The translations under genes were made by a program, and so were the position numbers. A stretch of 64,000 nucleotides of DNA from DATKUC01 sp964577375 (GTDB taxonomy: Bacteria; Spirochaetota; Spirochaetia; DSM-27196; DATKUC01), in NCBI GenBank assembly GCA_964577375.1, contig CAZNYW010000014.1, forward strand, positions 1-64,000, given 5' to 3'. Of the stretch, positions 59,844 to 64,000 are shown in pieces. A model generated the notes under the pieces. The model had not been told where the DNA came from. It did no database searches and saw only the letters and a list, made by a program, of their open reading frames with translations. The first letter of the stretch is position 1. Each line of letters opens with the position of its first letter.

Positions 59844-60830
59844 TTACCACTCGGGAGGATCGAACGACGCGATCGTATCCTTGTCGACTACCGTGAGAGG
59901 CACGAAGTTGATGGGATCGACCTTCTGACCGGCAACGACTTTCTGTGCAAGCTCCAGGTCCTTCTTGGTCATGACCACGAAGTCCTGTGCGATGCTGACT
60001 GCCTGATCACCGCTCTTGACCTGGTAGTATCCGGCGCGGTTGCCGTCTACGCCGACGATGTAGAGGCCGGTGATGCCGGCGGCTTTGGCTGCCTGGATGA
60101 CGCCCGTGGCACCGTTGTCCCAGTGGACGAAGACACCCTGGATCTCTTTGCCGTACTTTACGATGTCATTTTCCATGATCGTCTGGGCCTGGTCGGTTGC
60201 CCACTGCTGGCACGCCTGATAGTCGAGGACCTGGATGTTGCTGCCCTTGATCCCCTTGTCGCCGTTGAAGCCGTCATGCCGCTTGATCTGCGCATCGTGG
60301 CCCGCTTGGCCGCCGATCTCCACGATCTTGGCGCCGTTCGGGAAGTGCTTGATGAAGGCCTGCGCAGCCTGCTGGCCCGCCATCGTGTCGTTGACGCCCG
60401 CGTAGAAGTCGCGGTACTTCTGGTTCGCCGGAGCCAGGTCGGAAGAGAACATGCCGACGATCAATCCCGCCTGCTTCGCCTTGATGAGGCTCGGAACGAT
60501 GGCGTTGATGTCGTTCGGGTTCAGAAAGATGACCTTGAACTTCTGAGCGATACAGTTGGTAACGATCTGCGACTCGGCCTGAGTGTCACCCTTTGCGTCG
60601 AAAGTGTACATGTCGAAGCCGTACTGAGCGCCGAATTTCAGGAACTGCTTCGCCGAGAACGCCTGCGACTCGTTCGCCATGTTCGACACGATGAACGCAG
60701 CTTTCACCAGCCCTCCCGAGGTTCCCTGGCCGGCCGCCGGCTGCTCATTCGATCCGTTGGCGAACACGCCGAAGGACACTGCGACGAGCAGCATAATACC
60801 GAGGACGAACGCCCTCTTCATCATCGTCAT
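59844..60830 (-). CDS. Periplasmic sugar-binding protein
   Basis: This 328-residue protein has a signal peptide ending at FANGSNEQ and the type I periplasmic-binding fold: KAAFIVSNMANESQAFSAKQ, KVIFLNPNDINAIVPSLIKA, KIVEIGGQAGHDAQIKRHDG and VGVDGNRAGYYQV. It delivers an unknown sugar to the two-permease importer. GGAGGT lies five bases before the ATG at 60830. It is the first gene of the glycyl-radical operon. Confidence 0.92.
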   Translation of the reverse strand: MTMMKRAFVLGIMLLVAVSFGVFANGSNEQPAAGQGTSGGLVKAAFIVSNMANESQAFSAKQFLKFGAQYGFDMYTFDAKGDTQAESQIVTNCIAQKFKVIFLNPNDINAIVPSLIKAKQAGLIVGMFSSDLAPANQKYRDFYAGVNDTMAGQQAAQAFIKHFPNGAKIVEIGGQAGHDAQIKRHDGFNGDKGIKGSNIQVLDYQACQQWATDQAQTIMENDIVKYGKEIQGVFVHWDNGATGVIQAAKAAGITGLYIVGVDGNRAGYYQVKSGDQAVSIAQDFVVMTKKDLELAQKVVAGQKVDPINFVPLTVVDKDTIASFDPPEW

Positions 60831-60853
60831 ATCCTACCTCCATTGGTAACAAT

Positions 60854-60887
60854 TTGCAAATGAAACTCATTAAGTTTTCATTTGTAA
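60854..60887. promoter_or_regulatory. Inverted-repeat operator before the glycyl-radical operon
   Basis: Arms TTGCAAATGAAA (60854-60865) and TTTCATTTGTAA (60876-60887) are complementary at 11 of 12 positions around a 10-base centre. It lies just downstream of the likely transcription start, where a bound protein would block transcription. Confidence 0.65.
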
Positions 60888-60896
60888 CTAATGACC

Positions 60897-60924
60897 ATCA
60901 TATACTAGTTGGTCTATCTGTCAA
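60897..60924 (-). promoter_or_regulatory. Promoter of the glycyl-radical/sugar-importer operon
   Basis: On the minus strand, TTGACA (60919-60924), a 16-base spacer and TATGAT (60897-60902) form a near-consensus promoter about 67 bases before the first gene. A second short inverted repeat, TAGTTG / CAACTA with a 10-base centre (60906-60927), covers the -35. Confidence 0.7.
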
Positions 60925-61060
60925 CTAATTTCGTTTCGTCACCGGAGAGCCCCGCGGTTACCGGGTGTCCTATGTTCAGGATAATCGATGTTTGGAAATC
61001 CGAAAGGCCAAATACTGCACTGATTGGGTGGTAAAAATGAACAAGGGTAGGCGGAATGGG

Positions 61061-61876
61061 TTACTGACAGCGATACTTCTTTCGAAACTCTCTCGGGCTC
61101 AGGCAGGTTGCGCGCTTGAAAAGCTGACTGAAGTACTTTGTATCTTCGAAGCCGAGCAGATGGGCTATCTGCTCTATCGATGCCGGTTGAACCAGCAGAA
61201 GGTGCTTGGCCTTTTCGATCCGCACGGCGTTGCGGTAGCGCATGGGTGAGGTGCCGAGATGTCTCTTGTAGAGCCGCGACAGATAGGAGGGGCTGACGCA
61301 GGCCACCTTCGCGAGGGCATCGATGCTGAAATTGTCCGCGTAGTGCTCGCGGATGAACGCCTGACTGCGGTCGAGCTGCGCGCTCACTGAGGAGTCTACG
61401 GTTTCCAGCTTCTGCTCCATGAAAAGGAATAGAGCTTTCAGCAGGTGATCTTCGAGGTCGTGGATGTGCTTCGTGCCGCAGGAGTGGTTGACGTTGGCCA
61501 TCTGGCAGAGCCAGCCGAGCGCGCCGTCATCGTCCCGCAGTTTGAACGAAAATGGGAGCGTCCTGCCGCACTCGAGCTCGATCCAGAGACATACAATTTC
61601 CTGGTGGCTGGAGACGTCCAGGGTCTCACGGTGTGGCACGCCGGGCGGGTAGACCACAAGATCGAAGAGAGCGACGTCGAGGGTATCCCTCTTTGTCGCC
61701 ACGGTCGCCCTTCCATCGAAAAAGTAGAGGAGCTCGAGGTAGCGATGTGAGTGCTCTCGGAAGTTCCAGATCTTGCTGTTTTCATCGAATCGTTCGCAGA
61801 ACTTCAGAGTGATGCCGCCTTCGCTCACCGCCTGAAGGAAGTGCAGCGCCTCCAATTTTTGCGCATCCGATAACAT
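61061..61876 (-). CDS. AraC-family regulator with cupin sensor domain
   Basis: This 271-residue regulator has an N-terminal cupin sugar-sensing half (about 20-110; HSHRYLELLYFFDGRATV, VVYPPGVPHRETL) and a C-terminal double helix-turn-helix (about 170-270; FSIDALAKVACVSPSYLSRL, and IEQIAHLLGFEDTKYFSQLF, then REFRKKYRCQ). It should activate the adjacent sugar genes on binding its ligand. ATG 61876 follows GAGGCCAGGAAC; the longer reading to 62320 lies over the divergent glycosidase. It stands upstream of the importer operon and divergent from the GH4 gene, so it may control both. Confidence 0.9.
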   Translation of the reverse strand: MLSDAQKLEALHFLQAVSEGGITLKFCERFDENSKIWNFREHSHRYLELLYFFDGRATVATKRDTLDVALFDLVVYPPGVPHRETLDVSSHQEIVCLWIELECGRTLPFSFKLRDDDGALGWLCQMANVNHSCGTKHIHDLEDHLLKALFLFMEQKLETVDSSVSAQLDRSQAFIREHYADNFSIDALAKVACVSPSYLSRLYKRHLGTSPMRYRNAVRIEKAKHLLLVQPASIEQIAHLLGFEDTKYFSQLFKRATCLSPREFRKKYRCQ

Positions 61877-61978
61877 GTTCCTGGCCTCGTATGAGACAAG
61901 TCTAGTACGCAAAGCGGAAGGCTGTCTATCCTCCGGCGGGCGCGACAGGGCGGTTAAAGGACGATTTTCACAAAATTC

Positions 61979-62007
61979 TTGACAGGCCTGACGACACAGC
62001 TTACCGT
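61979..62007 (+). promoter_or_regulatory. Candidate promoter of the GH4 gene
   Basis: TTGACA (61979-61984), a 17-base spacer and TACCGT (62002-62007) stand about 50 bases before the start codon. The -10 is poor, as expected for a promoter that needs the neighbouring AraC activator. Confidence 0.45.
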
Positions 62008-62057
62008 ATGGCAAAACAACAGAGATTTCGCACACAGGGTCAAGGAGCAGACCGACT

Positions 62058-63482
62058 ATGGCATACCAGATCGTTCTCATCGGTGCAGGGAGCATGATGT
62101 TCGGACTCGGTTCGGTGGGCAACATCCTCAACAGCAGGCCGCTCGAGGGAAGCACCATCGTGCTGCACGATATCAATCGCACGGCGCTCGAACGGGTCGA
62201 GAAAGTTGCCGCGCGCCGGATCGCGGAGGAGAAGCTGCCCTTTACGCTGCGCGCGACCACTTCGCGAGAGGAGGCGCTCAAAGGAGCCGATTTCTGCATC
62301 ATCGCCATCGAGGTCGGCAACCGTTACGAGCTGTGGGAGCAGGACTGGCACATACCGCAGCAGTACGGCATTCACCAGGTCTACGGTGAGAACGGCGGCC
62401 CGGGCGGGCTCTTTCACACGCTGAGAATCGTCCCGCCAATCCTTGCAATCTGTGCGGACATCGAGCGCATCTGCCCGGACGCGTGGGTCTTCAACCTCAG
62501 CAATCCGATGACGCGCATCAGTCTTGCCATCAGCCGCAAATTTCCCGCGTTGAAAACGGTCGGCCTCTGCCACGAGGTTGTCTCGCTCATGGAGCACCTC
62601 CCGAAGATCCTCGGCGTTCCGTGGGAGAATCTCGAGGTGAAGGCCGGCGGGATGAACCATTTCAGCGTGCTGCTCGAGGCGAAGTACCGGGACAGCGGCA
62701 GGGACGCATATCCGGACATCCGTGAACGGGCGCCGGCCTACTTCCGGTCCATGCCCGAGGGCTCGTACGAAAATCTCGGCGCTACGAAGGAGCTTCTCGA
62801 CACGGCCCGTGCGGCAGCCGGCGGCAGCGGCGACGACGGTAGCGGCGACGGCAGCCAGGGCGGCGCGCAGGGGGCGGCCGACCGAAGCGCGGACCGGCGT
62901 GACGTCTGGCCCGAACGCGAGCTCTTTCGCACAATTCTCGAGAAGTTCGGCCTCCTGCCGATCACAACCGACAGCCACCTGGGAGAATACGTGCAGTGGG
63001 CACACACGTCGGTGGATCATAAGGGAATACTCGACTTCTACACCTTCTATCGCAAGTGGTGTCTCGAGCAGGTTCCGGAGTCGCGCATCAACGGTACGCT
63101 CCCGATCGAATACTGGCGGGACATACCGATAATCGAAGGCATCGTCTCGGACTCCGGGCAGGAGGAACTCGCGGTAAACGTGCCGAACAGGGGCCTGATC
63201 GAGAATCTGCCGGACGAGACCATTGTCGAGGCACCGGCCACGGTGGATGCAAAGGGCGTGCACGGCGTGCACCTGGGACGGATTCCGGCCGGATTCGCCG
63301 GACTTCTCAGCAACCAGGTTGCGGTAAACGAGCTCTCCGTTGAGGCGGTGCTTTCCGGCTCCAGACAGCTCGCACTCCAGGCAATGCTGGTTGATCCGGT
63401 GGTAGACAACGCCTCGGCCGCGGAGAAGGCACTGGATACCATCCTTTCGCTCCAGAAGGAGTTCCTCTCCTACCTTTGCTGA
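62058..63482 (+). CDS. GH4-family glycosidase (alpha-galactosidase/glucosidase-like)
   Basis: This 474-residue NAD- and metal-dependent glycosidase has the Rossmann start VLIGAGSMMFGLGSVGNIL, metal-binding Cys in TVGLCHEVVSL and His in KAGGMNHFSVLLEA, and NLSNPMTRIS. GH4 enzymes cleave a wide range of sugars by oxidation-elimination. An insertion rich in Gly, Ser and Asp lies at about residues 253-285 (GGSGDDGSGDGSQGGAQGA), where relatives have none that I recall. AAGGAG lies ten bases before the ATG. A DUF4432 protein follows, suggesting one carbohydrate operon. Confidence 0.88.
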   Translation: MAYQIVLIGAGSMMFGLGSVGNILNSRPLEGSTIVLHDINRTALERVEKVAARRIAEEKLPFTLRATTSREEALKGADFCIIAIEVGNRYELWEQDWHIPQQYGIHQVYGENGGPGGLFHTLRIVPPILAICADIERICPDAWVFNLSNPMTRISLAISRKFPALKTVGLCHEVVSLMEHLPKILGVPWENLEVKAGGMNHFSVLLEAKYRDSGRDAYPDIRERAPAYFRSMPEGSYENLGATKELLDTARAAAGGSGDDGSGDGSQGGAQGAADRSADRRDVWPERELFRTILEKFGLLPITTDSHLGEYVQWAHTSVDHKGILDFYTFYRKWCLEQVPESRINGTLPIEYWRDIPIIEGIVSDSGQEELAVNVPNRGLIENLPDETIVEAPATVDAKGVHGVHLGRIPAGFAGLLSNQVAVNELSVEAVLSGSRQLALQAMLVDPVVDNASAAEKALDTILSLQKEFLSYLC

Positions 63483-63495
63483 AAGGAGCTCCGCA

Positions 63496-64000
63496 ATGGA
63501 ACGGACATGGATCGTCACCGACAGCTCTTCCTCCTTCTCCTCCTCGGACTTCACCATAGCCGGAGAAGAGCTCGGCCTGGGGGCAGAAGCCTTTTGCGCC
63601 AAACGGACGCTGTCGGGCGGACGACAGTCGGGAGTGGAGCTCATCGAGCTGTCGAACGGAGTTGTCACTCTCCGGATCTGTCCCACCCGCGGTATGGGAA
63701 TCATCGACGGCAGGTTCAGCGGACGGCACCTCGGCTGGCGTTCGCCGGTACGCGAGATAGTTCATCCCGCCTACATAAATCTCTATGACCTCGGAGGCAG
63801 AGGGGCCCATTACGGGTTTAGCGAGTTCCTCAACCGCTGCGGTATCGAGTGGTCGGGAGCGATGGGAAATGACGAAACGGTGGACAACATGGGCGGAAGA
63901 GCGTCGGTCTTCCTGCCGCTCCACGGCAAGGTGGGATGGACCCCCGCTTCCAGGGTCGAGATCACCTCGACCGGCGGGCAGCTGGTTTTGCGCGGCGACG
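63496..64000 (+). CDS. DUF4432 (aldose epimerase-like) protein, truncated by window end
   Basis: The first 168 residues of a sugar-mutarotase-like protein are present; the gene runs past base 64000. ICPTRGMGIIDGRFSGRHLG and WRSPVREIVHP are typical of DUF4432 proteins, which have the galactose-mutarotase fold. GAAAGGAG lies eight bases before ATG 63496. It follows the GH4 gene by 13 bases and is likely to handle the sugar released there. Confidence 0.82.
   Translation, partial: MERTWIVTDSSSSFSSSDFTIAGEELGLGAEAFCAKRTLSGGRQSGVELIELSNGVVTLRICPTRGMGIIDGRFSGRHLGWRSPVREIVHPAYINLYDLGGRGAHYGFSEFLNRCGIEWSGAMGNDETVDNMGGRASVFLPLHGKVGWTPASRVEITSTGGQLVLRGD

Noticed and set aside
62040..63704. A 554-codon minus-strand open frame opposite the GH4 gene
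   Set aside because: No domain wording and full overlap with a well-supported glycosidase.

Overview
The window is about 64 kb of GC-rich bacterial chromosome, densely coded on both strands. No rRNA, tRNA, CRISPR array, transposase or phage gene was seen. The best guess for the host is a facultatively anaerobic, saccharolytic spirochaete. The sugar-binding proteins end their signal peptides in FAGGQKES and FANGSNEQ, a style common in Spirochaeta and Treponema relatives. The region is rich in two-component proteins and sugar ABC operons, and a near-consensus sigma-28 motor promoter is present. This is inference from gene content, not a phylogenetic result.

Layout. 0-8 kb is a signalling block: a PAS hybrid histidine kinase coupled to an actinobacterial-type SAM methyltransferase, a small HTH-like protein behind a sigma-28-like promoter, a REC-PAS protein, a short-chain dehydrogenase and a 993-residue REC-multiPAS-HisKA_2 kinase. 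8-12.5 kb holds a three-subunit molybdenum hydroxylase operon followed by a J-domain protein. 12.7-18 kb holds small and membrane proteins, a TauE/SafE permease, a TPR protein and a uronate pair (idonate/gulonate-type dehydrogenase plus mannonate dehydratase). 18-20.6 kb is a two-gene cassette of unknown role (TPR-ATP-grasp plus acyltransferase). 20.8-27 kb holds two FGGY sugar kinases, an orphan carotenoid-hydroxylase-like gene and a kinase/2-hydroxyacid dehydrogenase/SDR operon.

27-33.7 kb is an arsenic island: O6-alkylguanine-DNA methyltransferase, a Cys-rich small protein, an ArsR-ArsC fusion, a second ArsC, an ACR3 exporter, a SigZ-like sigma factor, ArsM, and a thioredoxin-like protein with an ArsP-type permease. 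Together these would reduce arsenate, export arsenite, methylate it and export methylarsenicals. A repeated element lies upstream of three transcription units in this island. 33.7-38.7 kb encodes a bo3-type quinol oxidase (cyoABCD with divergent cyoE), so aerobic respiration is likely.

39-50 kb carries an aminotransferase, an frc-like sugar importer, a NagA-like deacetylase, a GMC oxidoreductase, a DeoR regulator, a ROK protein, a divergent epimerase-like protein and a Gfo/Idh dehydrogenase. 50-61 kb is the most interesting block. One leftward operon encodes a sugar-binding protein, a double-ATPase subunit, two permeases, a glycyl radical enzyme of unknown substrate, its activase, a large atypical ROK-like protein and a shikimate-dehydrogenase-like protein. 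It sits behind a strong promoter with an inverted-repeat operator. An AraC regulator, a GH4 glycosidase and a truncated DUF4432 protein close the window. The operon reads as uptake and oxygen-sensitive radical breakdown of a sugar or polyol whose identity cannot be read from sequence.
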